The notes below the pieces were generated by a model that saw only the letters and a program-made list of their open reading frames with translations, had not been told where the DNA came from and did no database searches. The position numbers were made by a program, and so were the translations under genes. Shown here piece after piece: positions 5,851 to 11,795 of a DNA stretch of 11,795 nt (position 1 is its first letter; every line of letters starts with the position of its first letter). The DNA is from Clostridia bacterium (GTDB lineage Bacteria > Bacillota > Clostridia > Oscillospirales > CAG-272), in the NCBI GenBank assembly GCA_029010655.1, contig JAQXKW010000128.1, positions 1 through 11,795 of the forward strand, written 5' to 3'.

Positions 5851-8800
5851 TTAATTCTTGCCAAGGATTACCTTTCTCAAAAGGTTGCTGTCCACGGCGT
5901 TAAGCTTATTATCAAGATTTATGTCCGCCGCCGAAAGCTCCTTTTCCGTATACCCTCCCTTGACGATAAGCTGTTTTATGAGATTGCCGTCAACGGCGTT
6001 TACCTTTTTGTCAAAGTTTATGTCGCCGGGAAGAATATAATTCGGGTCCTCCTCGCCGCAAACGGAGCATTTTCCCGAAACGTATTTATGTCCGTGCGCC
6101 GACAGGTCATACCTGTAAAGCGTCCGTGTTTCCACGGTCATTTCCTCCGAATCCGGGAGGGGGGAATCCTGCCACTCGGTATGGGTAGGAGACGTTACCT
6201 TTTCGTAATCCGTATACTGCACGCTGTAAAGGGTGATAGGCTCCTGCCACCAATATACGTGGGGGCAAGCCGCCGCATTCACAAACTTTGTTGCGTCCTT
6301 TGAGGTATCGTACGCCACATATTTAGCGGAATAAAACGCATGGAACACGTCGTAGGGGCGGCCTCCGTTTGACCCGCTTGAATATTCTCTGCTTATAAGC
6401 AGATTTGACGGCTCGGTGCAGGTATACTGAGAGGAGCACCAATGCCAGTAAATATAACCGTAAACGGCTTTTTCGGAGGAATATTTTCTTGTCTCCGTAT
6501 CGGCAACCGTTATATTATATCGCTTATAAAATAAATTATTCGTGTCAAAGCCCGCAGGAAACTGAGCAAACAGGGTTGTTCCCTGTCCTTTTTCCACGTA
6601 CTCGCCCGTGTCCCCCATGTAAGCGTATCTGTACTGGGTTTTCGTTTCGGCAAAGTCCGGGGAAACTGCGGAAAGCGGTTCTTCCAGCCAGCCCGTATCG
6701 GTTTCGCTGTCTCCTATTACCGCCTCATATGACTCGTCGCAGTTTTTACAGGAATATTTTCCCGTCGCGTTCTCCGTACAGGTAGGGGGAGCGGTTATTT
6801 CGGAAAGATACATGCTGTGTCCCGTAGCAGGGGTTTCGCTGTCACGGTAGCTGTCGCCGCAGGCAGAGCAGATATGGACGGTATAACCATTTTCCGTGCA
6901 GGTGGGAGCCACCGTTTCGGCAACGTAGCTGTGCCCCTGTGTGGGAACAGGATCTCCCGTATAGGTATATCCGCAGACCGTGCAGGTGTATACGGAATAA
7001 CCGTCCTCGGTACAGGTGGGAGGGGTCACGTCAACACTAAAGCTGTGCCCGGGGGCCGAAACTATGCTGTCCGTATAGGTGTCGGAGCAACGGCGGCAGG
7101 TATTGACCGTATAGCCGTCCTCCGTGCAGGTAGGCGCCGTTACGGCAGGGATATAATCATGTCCCGGAGCCGAAAGGTCGTATTTATAAAGAGTTCTCGT
7201 CTCCGTTATTTTTCCGTCAGCGTCGGCAAGCGGTGCATCCTGCCATTCTCCGAAGGTGGGAACGGTTGCTTTCTCATAATCCGCATATTTTGCGCTGTAA
7301 ACCGTTATGGGAGCCTGCCACCAGTATACGCTTTGACATGCCGCCGCATTCACAAACTTCGTTGCGTCCTTTCCGGGGTCGTAGGCTTCGTACTGTTCCG
7401 AGAAAAACGCATGGAAAATATCATAGGCACGAGTGCCGTCCGACCCGTCCGTGTACTCTGTATTGATATACAGGTTTGACGGAGTGGTAATATTGCTGTA
7501 GCTTGAGGAACACCAATGCCAGTATATATATCCCGCCACGGTATAGGTATCGGAATAAATACGGACAGACGTCCCTGTCTCCGTATCCTTTATCTCGTTA
7601 TTATACGTCTTATAAAGCTCGCTGTTCTTATCAAATCCGGCAGGGAACTCTGCGAAAAGTGTTGTTCCCACGCCCACGGGGACAAGCTCCGTTTCGCTTC
7701 CGCCGTCGGCGTATCTGAACTGGGTTTTTGTCCCGCAAAACTCCTGGGGAATACCCTCTAAGGGCTCTGTGAGCCAATCTGTCACCGTGTCTGCGTCAAA
7801 CAGGGTAAGCTCCTGAGTTTTTTTGCATTTCGAGCAGTAGTAATTGCCCTTTCCGTTTTCCGTACAGGTAGGAGGTGCTGTGTATTCCGTAAGGCTCCAC
7901 TTATGTCCCGTGCCGCCCTCGCCCTCGCAGGGCTCAATCTGCCACACGGCATAGAGCGTAAGATTTCCGTCATAGGTAAGCGTTGCGCCCGCCGCATACT
8001 CTGCGGAGGCGGCGTCCGCCTTGGTTGCCCAGCCCATGAAGATATAGCCGGAACGCTTCGGCACGGAAGTGCTCAGTTTCAGAGAGGCGCCGTGCTTTTT
8101 GGTCTGTGCGGCAGGGGCGCCCGTGCCGCCGTTTGCGTTATAGGTAACAGTATAGGTTGAAATATTCACAAGCTCCCAAACCTGGCTTGAAGCCCCGGTA
8201 TAGGTCATAACGCACACGTTAGTGCCGCTTACGTCAAGCACGCAGGAAGCATTTTCGGCGCTTCTTACTACATATCCGCCGCTTACATTTTCAAAAAACC
8301 ACTGCTGAGAGTTGTCGTCGGTGCGGTCGTACAGGGTAACGTTTTTCCCGCTGACCACGCTCGTTGCATATACATTCAGCATTCTGCCGCTTTTGGAGCA
8401 TTCCGCTCTCAGGTTATAGACCGTACCGTAGACATGATCCATAATAAATACGGTGTTTGACCCGGCAGTCGCCGTCAGTTCAATATTCTGACCGTTGGAG
8501 TCGCCTCCGTCTTTTACGCACATATATGTGCCGGTAGCCTTGTTTTTAAGCCTGTAAACTCCCGTTGAAACCGTGGAATAGCTGTTGCTGTATACGGGCC
8601 AGTATTTCGATTTGGCAAGATTTCCCCGCTTTACGGACATATTCGCCGTGTCGGCGGGACGCTCGAAATTATAGCACCAGTAATAGCCTGCGTCGTATGC
8701 CCCGTCCGCCGTATTTGCAACATTTTTTATGTAACTGAGAATCGTAGGATAATACTCCTCAAGCTCGTATTTAAGATACCACAGCTGACCCTCCAGGGTT

Positions 8801-9123
8801 TTCCAGTCGTAGCCCTTGCTTTGGCAGAACTGCTTCAGCCTGTCCCACCTTGTATTGTGCCACTGGCATATGCCGTAGCTGGTGTATACGCCGTTGATTT
8901 TATCGCCGTAACAGTCCGGGTTAAAGCCCGATTCCCATTCTATGTTTGCAAGAATTCCGCTGACAGCCGCCGAATTAAAGCCCATTTGCTTTACCAAAAA
9001 GTCCGCAATCTGAGCTTCGTTTTTGCCCACGGCAGAGGTGCCCACGGAAAGCCCTGAAATACTTCCGCACAAAAAGCACAGGCACAGTACAAGGCACAGA
9101 GCCCTTTTCATTGCTTTTTTCAT
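5851..9123 (-). CDS. Secreted phage-tail-type lysozyme with lectin, repeats and dockerin
   Basis: A 1090-residue exported modular protein. Numbered from the ATG at 9123: signal peptide 1-31 (likely cut after TSA); a phage-tail-lysozyme-like peptidoglycan hydrolase domain about 34-180, with IEWESGFNP (Glu62/Glu64 as acid candidates) and SYGICQWHN at 82-90; a ricin-type lectin domain about 187-322 with QQW and SQVW; an InlB/Listeria-Bacteroides-type repeat about 324-394 (TYNANGG, GYIFMGW, LTLYAVW). Then a Cys repeat plus aromatic module 406-651, three 38-residue Cys repeats 654-767, a second Cys-repeat/aromatic unit 768-1008, and a C-terminal type I dockerin about 1033-1088 with two calcium loops. 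The dockerin predicts docking to a cohesin scaffold. This start has AAAGGAGG five bases upstream; the earlier in-frame ATG at 9150 lies inside the preceding gene. The glycosyltransferase stop is 10 bp away, so translation is probably coupled. The natural target (own wall, other bacteria or glycan) is not clear. Confidence 0.85.
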   Translation of the reverse strand: MKKAMKRALCLVLCLCFLCGSISGLSVGTSAVGKNEAQIADFLVKQMGFNSAAVSGILANIEWESGFNPDCYGDKINGVYTSYGICQWHNTRWDRLKQFCQSKGYDWKTLEGQLWYLKYELEEYYPTILSYIKNVANTADGAYDAGYYWCYNFERPADTANMSVKRGNLAKSKYWPVYSNSYSTVSTGVYRLKNKATGTYMCVKDGGDSNGQNIELTATAGSNTVFIMDHVYGTVYNLRAECSKSGRMLNVYATSVVSGKNVTLYDRTDDNSQQWFFENVSGGYVVRSAENASCVLDVSGTNVCVMTYTGASSQVWELVNISTYTVTYNANGGTGAPAAQTKKHGASLKLSTSVPKRSGYIFMGWATKADAASAEYAAGATLTYDGNLTLYAVWQIEPCEGEGGTGHKWSLTEYTAPPTCTENGKGNYYCSKCKKTQELTLFDADTVTDWLTEPLEGIPQEFCGTKTQFRYADGGSETELVPVGVGTTLFAEFPAGFDKNSELYKTYNNEIKDTETGTSVRIYSDTYTVAGYIYWHWCSSSYSNITTPSNLYINTEYTDGSDGTRAYDIFHAFFSEQYEAYDPGKDATKFVNAAACQSVYWWQAPITVYSAKYADYEKATVPTFGEWQDAPLADADGKITETRTLYKYDLSAPGHDYIPAVTAPTCTEDGYTVNTCRRCSDTYTDSIVSAPGHSFSVDVTPPTCTEDGYSVYTCTVCGYTYTGDPVPTQGHSYVAETVAPTCTENGYTVHICSACGDSYRDSETPATGHSMYLSEITAPPTCTENATGKYSCKNCDESYEAVIGDSETDTGWLEEPLSAVSPDFAETKTQYRYAYMGDTGEYVEKGQGTTLFAQFPAGFDTNNLFYKRYNITVADTETRKYSSEKAVYGYIYWHWCSSQYTCTEPSNLLISREYSSGSNGGRPYDVFHAFYSAKYVAYDTSKDATKFVNAAACPHVYWWQEPITLYSVQYTDYEKVTSPTHTEWQDSPLPDSEEMTVETRTLYRYDLSAHGHKYVSGKCSVCGEEDPNYILPGDINFDKKVNAVDGNLIKQLIVKGGYTEKELSAADINLDNKLNAVDSNLLRKVILGKN
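5860..6027 (-). other. Type I dockerin-coding segment
   Basis: The last about 56 residues hold two calcium loops: DINFDKKVNAVD and DINLDNKLNAVD. Both have the D-x-N-x-D-x-x-(V/L)-N-x-x-D ligand pattern and are followed by helices NLIKQLI and NLLRKVIL. This two-fold symmetry is diagnostic of dockerins. The residues after each loop (GN, SN) would set cohesin choice. No cohesin or scaffoldin gene lies in the window. Confidence 0.9.
6100..6822 (-). repeat. Duplicated Cys-repeat plus aromatic module, copy 2
   Basis: This segment encodes residues 768-1008 of the dockerin protein and matches 7171-7908 along nearly its whole length. Shared marks in order are a GH start, PPTCTEN, a CxxC pair, TGWLEEP, TKTQYRY, GTTLFAQFPAGFD, GYIYWHWCSS, FHAFYS, KDATKFVNAAAC, VYWWQEPIT, DYEK, EWQDSPL and TRTLYRYDLS. 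No domain name comes to mind for the central Trp/Tyr-rich part. The copies differ at many residues, so the duplication is not recent. Confidence 0.8.
6823..7164 (-). repeat. Three exact-length 114-bp (38-residue) Cys repeats
   Basis: Residues 654-767 of the dockerin protein consist of three repeats of exactly 38 residues. Each begins GH, has PTCTE(D/N)GY near the middle, then CxxC, and ends before the next GH. Three cysteines per repeat (C-x8-C-x2-C) plus one His suggest a small metal-bound or disulfide knuckle. The repeats lie between the two large duplicated units like a spacer arm. Confidence 0.8.
7171..7908 (-). repeat. Duplicated Cys-repeat plus aromatic module, copy 1
   Basis: This segment encodes residues 406-651 of the dockerin protein and parallels 6100-6822. 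It has GH, PPTCTEN, CSKCKK, TDWLTEP, TKTQFRY, GTTLFAEFPAGFD, GYIYWHWCSS, FHAFFS, KDATKFVNAAAC, VYWWQAPIT, DYEK, EWQDAPL and TRTLYKYDLS. The unit is bounded at both ends by W-x-x-x-P...T(K/R)TxY/FxY elements, which suggests those are themselves a short repeated motif flanking the aromatic core. Confidence 0.8.
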
Positions 9124-9133
9124 TTTGCCTCCT

Positions 9134-10063
9134 TTACTTTTCATCGTCATGTGGGAGATACTCTTTTATAATATACTTGGGACGGTGCTTATTTTCCGTA
9201 TAATCCTTGGAAAGGTACAGTCCCATAACACCCGTAAATATACACGACACGCCCCACAAAAGCAGAATAACAAGGAGCAAAACTCCGGGGGTAAGAGAGG
9301 TCAGCGTGCCGGAAAACAGCTTTACCAAAAGACCGATTATTGACCCTATAATGCTCAAAACGCCGAAATACAAAGGGAGCCTCAGCGGCAATACGGAATA
9401 ATTTGTGATTCCGTCCACCGAATATCCCAAAAGCTTTCTGAAAGACCAGGAGCTTTTTCCCGAATTGCGCTCGGACGCCACATAGGGTATATAATATGTT
9501 TCAAAGCCCACCCAGGAAAAGATGCCTTTTGAAAAGCGGTGATATTCCCCCAGCGACAGCACTGCATCCGCCACGCATCTGCGGACTGTTCTGAAATCGC
9601 TGGCGGCGGGATGAAGCTCTATATCGCTCATTTTGTTTATTATTTTATAGAACATGCCCTTGCAGACTGTTTTGAAAAAGCCCTCACGGCGTTTTTCCTG
9701 ATATGCCGCAACGCACTGGTATTCAGGCTTTGTATCAAGGATTTCAACCATTTTGAGAACTGTCTCCGGGCTTTGCTGAAGGTCTGCGTCGATAATGGTT
9801 ATATAATCACCCGCAGCCTTTTCAAGACCTGCCAGCATAGCTGCCTCTTTCCCGAAATTTCGGGAAAAGCCGATAACGCTCACATTCTCCTCCACGGAAA
9901 ACAGCTCTGAAAGCCTCACCCCCGTGCAGTCCTTGCTTCCGTCGTTTACAAAGATTGCTTCAAAAGAATCAATCTTTCCCGAAAACGCCGCTTTGCAGGC
10001 GTCGAAAAACGGGCGTACATTATTTTCTTCGTTATAGCAGGGTACTATCAATGACAGCTTCAA
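9134..10063 (-). CDS. Family 2 glycosyltransferase, GtrB/DPM1-like
   Basis: This protein of about 309 residues probably moves a sugar from a nucleotide donor to polyprenyl phosphate on the cytoplasmic face of the membrane, supplying a lipid-linked sugar for surface glycan decoration. From the chosen start it reads MKLSLIVPCYNEENNV, then VNDGSKDCT (about 40-47), the metal-binding DAD at 92-94, and the acceptor-side stretch ERNSGKSSWSFRKL (198-211). Two C-terminal transmembrane segments lie at about 228-250 and 259-283, and it ends in a basic tail. I place the start at the TTG at 10063: it gives the usual family N-terminus and sits downstream of AAGGAAACGGAAC. An earlier in-frame TTG at 10114 lies at the predicted transcription start and has no ribosome site. 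It is first in an operon with the dockerin-lysozyme gene 10 bp downstream. The sugar is unknown. Confidence 0.85.
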   Translation of the reverse strand: MKLSLIVPCYNEENNVRPFFDACKAAFSGKIDSFEAIFVNDGSKDCTGVRLSELFSVEENVSVIGFSRNFGKEAAMLAGLEKAAGDYITIIDADLQQSPETVLKMVEILDTKPEYQCVAAYQEKRREGFFKTVCKGMFYKIINKMSDIELHPAASDFRTVRRCVADAVLSLGEYHRFSKGIFSWVGFETYYIPYVASERNSGKSSWSFRKLLGYSVDGITNYSVLPLRLPLYFGVLSIIGSIIGLLVKLFSGTLTSLTPGVLLLVILLLWGVSCIFTGVMGLYLSKDYTENKHRPKYIIKEYLPHDDEK

Positions 10064-10119
10064 TTTTTTGTTCCGTTTCCTTAGGTAATCTTTTCGGAGA
10101 GTATTATTCTCCAATTAGC

Positions 10120-10148
10120 ATTATACCCTTTTTTTGTTATGAAGTCAA
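10120..10148 (-). promoter_or_regulatory. Sigma-70-type promoter of the glycosyltransferase operon
   Basis: On the minus strand this reads TTGACT (10143-10148), a 17-bp spacer, then TATAAT (10120-10125). It is one mismatch from consensus with ideal spacing. Transcription should begin near 10113, giving a leader of about 50 bases that contains GGAGA...TCTCC, a small hairpin. Confidence 0.8.
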
Positions 10149-10172
10149 GTTATTGCAAGATTTCTCTTGACA
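10143..10172. promoter_or_regulatory. Dyad between the two divergent -35 elements
   Basis: GTCAAG at 10144-10149 and CTTGAC at 10166-10171 are inverted copies that overlap the two -35 boxes. Between them CAAGA (10156-10160) and TCTTG (10165-10169) form a second, tighter dyad. A regulator bound here could act on both the glycosyltransferase operon and the sialidase-like gene. Some symmetry is expected simply because both -35 boxes resemble TTGAC. Confidence 0.35.
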
Positions 10173-10218
10173 ACGGAAAATATATCTGTCAAAATGGGGT
10201 AAGCCCACAGGGTATAAT
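10167..10218 (+). promoter_or_regulatory. Promoter region of the sialidase-like gene
   Basis: Two partial signals are visible. A perfect TTGACA at 10167-10172 is followed after 17 bp by a poor CAAAAT (10190-10195). A perfect TATAAT at 10213-10218 lacks a good -35 at 16-18 bp. The second is closer to the gene and would leave a leader of about 30 bases; which is used cannot be decided by reading. Confidence 0.5.
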
Positions 10219-10257
10219 ACAAAAATAACCTCTGAAAACAGCGAAACGGAGAGAATT

Positions 10258-11364
10258 ATGGCAAAATTTGCACCTCAGCTTTTAAGCGAAGAATGCTTCG
10301 GCACGGGCGACTACCCCTGCGACGACACCTACTCCCCCAAAACGGGCAAAATCATCGTTCCCGTGTCGGGGCGCGACACAAGCTACTTTCTTTTGTCCGA
10401 CGACAACGGATGCTCTTTCAGAAAAGAAGATCGAAAGGACAGCCGCCACGAAAAATACAGAGAGCTGTCCGACGGAACCTTTTTGGCGCTGGGCTTTCCC
10501 AGCCTGTTCGCCGACAAGTTCTACGACTATGAAACAAAAGAGGATATTCCCTTCGGTCTGTGTGTTTACAGGGCAAACAGCATTGAGGATATTCTGAACA
10601 ATAGGGTAACGGCGGATTTTATCACCCTGAATATCCCCGGGCTGACCTTCGGCTACGGCGACTCCGGCAACCGCCACACAGGCTGTGTTTCCGGCTGGAG
10701 AGAGCTTTCAAACGGGGACATTTATGTTACCATGTACGGTCAGTTCAGGGACGACACGACCCTGTGCCCCTATTTCAGAGACAATTCCGACTATGACTTC
10801 TATCTGTACCGCACATGGGCGGTAGTGTCCCATGACAAAGGCAAAACATGGGAATATGTTACAACTTTGGCAGACTGCCAGACATATCCCATTCCCGACG
10901 TAAACGCAGAGGGATACTGCGAAGCGGACATTGAGGAAACCTCCCCCGGACATATTGTTTGTATTCTGCGCACTCAGGGTCACGAGATTTTCTCTCCCAT
11001 GTACGTCAGCCATTCCGACGACTACGGCAAAACATGGTCCGCCCCCTCCCTTATGTGCGACTGGGGAGTTTTTCCCAGACTTCTGAAAATGCAGGACGGC
11101 ACCTTGGTCTGCGCCTCGGGACATTGGCACACCATGCTTCTTTTCTCCGAGGACGGCGGCAACACTTGGTCCGAGCCCTTTATCGTTGAGCCCTGCGACG
11201 GACTTTGGGACAAATCCGCTACCGGGTACACAAGCGTATATGAGTCAAAGCCCGGAGAGATTACGGTTATTTACGCCGACCCGAAAGAAGGTATAGCGGA
11301 AAACGCCCCCGACGGAAAAAAGAGAAAGGTATACAGAAAAACCTTCAGAATAGACAAAGCGTAA
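10258..11364 (+). CDS. Asp-box (BNR/sialidase-like) beta-propeller protein, cytoplasmic
   Basis: This 368-residue protein has the repeats of a six-bladed sialidase-type propeller. Clear Asp boxes (S-x-D-x-G-x-T-W) lie at 191-198 (SHDKGKTW), 253-260 (SDDYGKTW) and 297-304 (SEDGGNTW), with a degenerate one at 47-54 (SDDNGCSF). The stretch EADIEETSPGHIVCILRT (222-239) matches the E...G..l...R blade seen in BNR-type exo-sialidases, and YTSVYESKPGEITVIYADP (324-342) is a typical last blade. I do not see a classic FRIP motif near the N-terminus, so sialidase activity itself is uncertain; it could be another propeller glycosidase. No signal peptide is present, so any substrate would be imported oligosaccharide. 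GGAGAG lies four bases before the ATG. It is a single gene divergent from the glycosyltransferase operon. Confidence 0.8.
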   Translation: MAKFAPQLLSEECFGTGDYPCDDTYSPKTGKIIVPVSGRDTSYFLLSDDNGCSFRKEDRKDSRHEKYRELSDGTFLALGFPSLFADKFYDYETKEDIPFGLCVYRANSIEDILNNRVTADFITLNIPGLTFGYGDSGNRHTGCVSGWRELSNGDIYVTMYGQFRDDTTLCPYFRDNSDYDFYLYRTWAVVSHDKGKTWEYVTTLADCQTYPIPDVNAEGYCEADIEETSPGHIVCILRTQGHEIFSPMYVSHSDDYGKTWSAPSLMCDWGVFPRLLKMQDGTLVCASGHWHTMLLFSEDGGNTWSEPFIVEPCDGLWDKSATGYTSVYESKPGEITVIYADPKEGIAENAPDGKKRKVYRKTFRIDKA

Positions 11365-11454
11365 CAATCAATCGGTGTCTTCCCCATTCAAGCCGATTAT
11401 CCTCCGGCTCCACCGACTCCTCAAAAAATCCCATTATTAAAGTTTTTTGGGGTT

Positions 11455-11487
11455 CTCAGTACCTTTTTTTAGAAAAAAGGTACTGAG
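11455..11487. repeat. 15-bp perfect palindrome with T-run inside the stem
   Basis: CTCAGTACCTTTTTT (11455-11469) and its exact complement (11473-11487) flank a 3-base TAG loop. The T/A run lies inside the stem at the loop rather than after it, which differs from a normal terminator and resembles dispersed intergenic elements of Clostridia. A second perfect hairpin follows at 11494-11510. Confidence 0.7.
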
Positions 11488-11614
11488 CGGAGTGTGAGGC
11501 GGAGCCTCACATGCCGCTTTCAGAGTAAAGACAAAGCGGTCAGACCGCCAATTAAAGACAAATAATACTAAGTAATTAAAACCTACAATTTGCAAAATAC
11601 AGACATAATTATTT

Positions 11615-11641
11615 AACGGTGGGCTAAAAAAGCCCACCGTT
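11615..11641. repeat. 11-bp perfect hairpin (AACGGTGGGCT)
   Basis: The stem 11615-11625 with 11631-11641 encloses an AAAAA loop. It could be a bidirectional terminator, but no T run follows on either strand (ATTGGC on plus, AAATAATTA on minus). It directly adjoins the possible structured RNA at 11650-11699. Confidence 0.6.
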
Positions 11642-11795
11642 ATTGGCTTTCGGCGCTTTTGCCCTACACAGTACCTTTGTACGCCGACGAGCGGCAAAAT
11701 CACCGAATCTGCCTCCCTTTGTCTTTGTCAGTCTGTCAAAATATTGCGTTTTCTCCGAGTTGTGTTTCAATTCTTAATATGCGGTTGTATTTTGC

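Larger units (their letters stand above)
11365..11795. other. Gene-free right end with several hairpins
   Basis: No gene is convincing here. Inverted repeats by reading are 11370-11375/11393-11398 (AATCGG), 11455-11469/11473-11487 (15 bp perfect), 11494-11500/11504-11510 (GTGAGGC), 11536-11540/11544-11548 (GCGGT) and 11615-11625/11631-11641 (11 bp perfect). A compact, possibly knotted segment lies at 11650-11699. None is followed by a clean T tract, so the terminator of the sialidase-like gene is uncertain; the first hairpin and the T-rich 15-bp palindrome are the best candidates. Confidence 0.55.

Noticed and set aside
6817..7479. 220-codon plus-strand frame with Gly/Val/Arg-rich repeats
   Set aside because: The repeats mirror the 38-residue Cys repeats encoded on the other strand, so it is a shadow.
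8600..9123. Possible prophage, because of the phage-tail-type lysozyme domain
   Set aside because: No other phage gene is present, and the domain sits in a signal-peptide, dockerin-bearing protein.
11437..11703. 88-codon minus-strand frame starting at GTG with a GGGAGG site
   Set aside because: Despite the ribosome-like site, it reads through two or more perfect hairpins and has no recognisable domain; more likely a chance frame in repeat or RNA DNA.

Overview
The window looks like chromosomal DNA from a Ruminococcus-like member of the Clostridia (Oscillospiraceae). The grounds are a secreted protein ending in a two-loop type I dockerin, a divergent second-type topoisomerase B subunit of the kind I associate with gut Clostridia, strong AGGAGG-type ribosome binding sites, consensus TTGACA/TATAAT promoters, and palindrome-rich intergenic DNA. 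This assignment is inference from gene content; no rRNA or species marker is present.

Layout. (1) 1-149: the 5' end of an insertion sequence, with 17 codons of an IS481/IS3-like transposase and a doubled 23-bp end repeat. (2) 150-492: gene-free DNA packed with short perfect palindromes. (3) 493-5783, minus strand: an apparent operon read from an extended -10 promoter at 5778-5783. It runs algI-like MBOAT acyltransferase, AlgJ/AlgX-like DHHW protein, a small lipoprotein, then a divergent GyrB/ParE-like topoisomerase subunit. It closes at a long hairpin terminator at 493-536. (4) 5792-10148, minus strand: a second operon from a near-consensus promoter, with a GtrB/DPM1-like glycosyltransferase and a roughly 1090-residue exported protein. 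That protein carries a phage-tail-type lysozyme domain, a ricin-type lectin, an InlB-type repeat, Cys-rich repeats, two copies of an aromatic module, and a dockerin. The operon ends at a hairpin terminator at 5808-5838. (5) 10258-11364, plus strand: a cytoplasmic Asp-box (BNR/sialidase-like) beta-propeller protein, divergent from the glycosyltransferase across a short region holding both promoters. (6) 11365-11795: no convincing gene; a chain of hairpins and a possible structured RNA.

How the genes fit together. The theme is cell-surface carbohydrate. AlgI and the DHHW protein should together O-acetylate an exported polysaccharide. The glycosyltransferase probably loads a sugar onto a polyprenyl carrier. 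The lysozyme-dockerin protein could act on peptidoglycan or be carried on a scaffoldin. The sialidase-like protein could handle imported sugars. The topoisomerase subunit is the misfit: it sits last in the acetylation operon, is followed at once by a terminator, and has no A-subunit partner in the window.

Most notable: the internal architecture of the dockerin protein (a duplicated unit of about 240 residues around three exact 38-residue Cys repeats), the lone topoisomerase B gene, an IS end lying inside a copy of a local palindromic repeat, and the palindromic/pseudoknot-capable DNA at the right edge.
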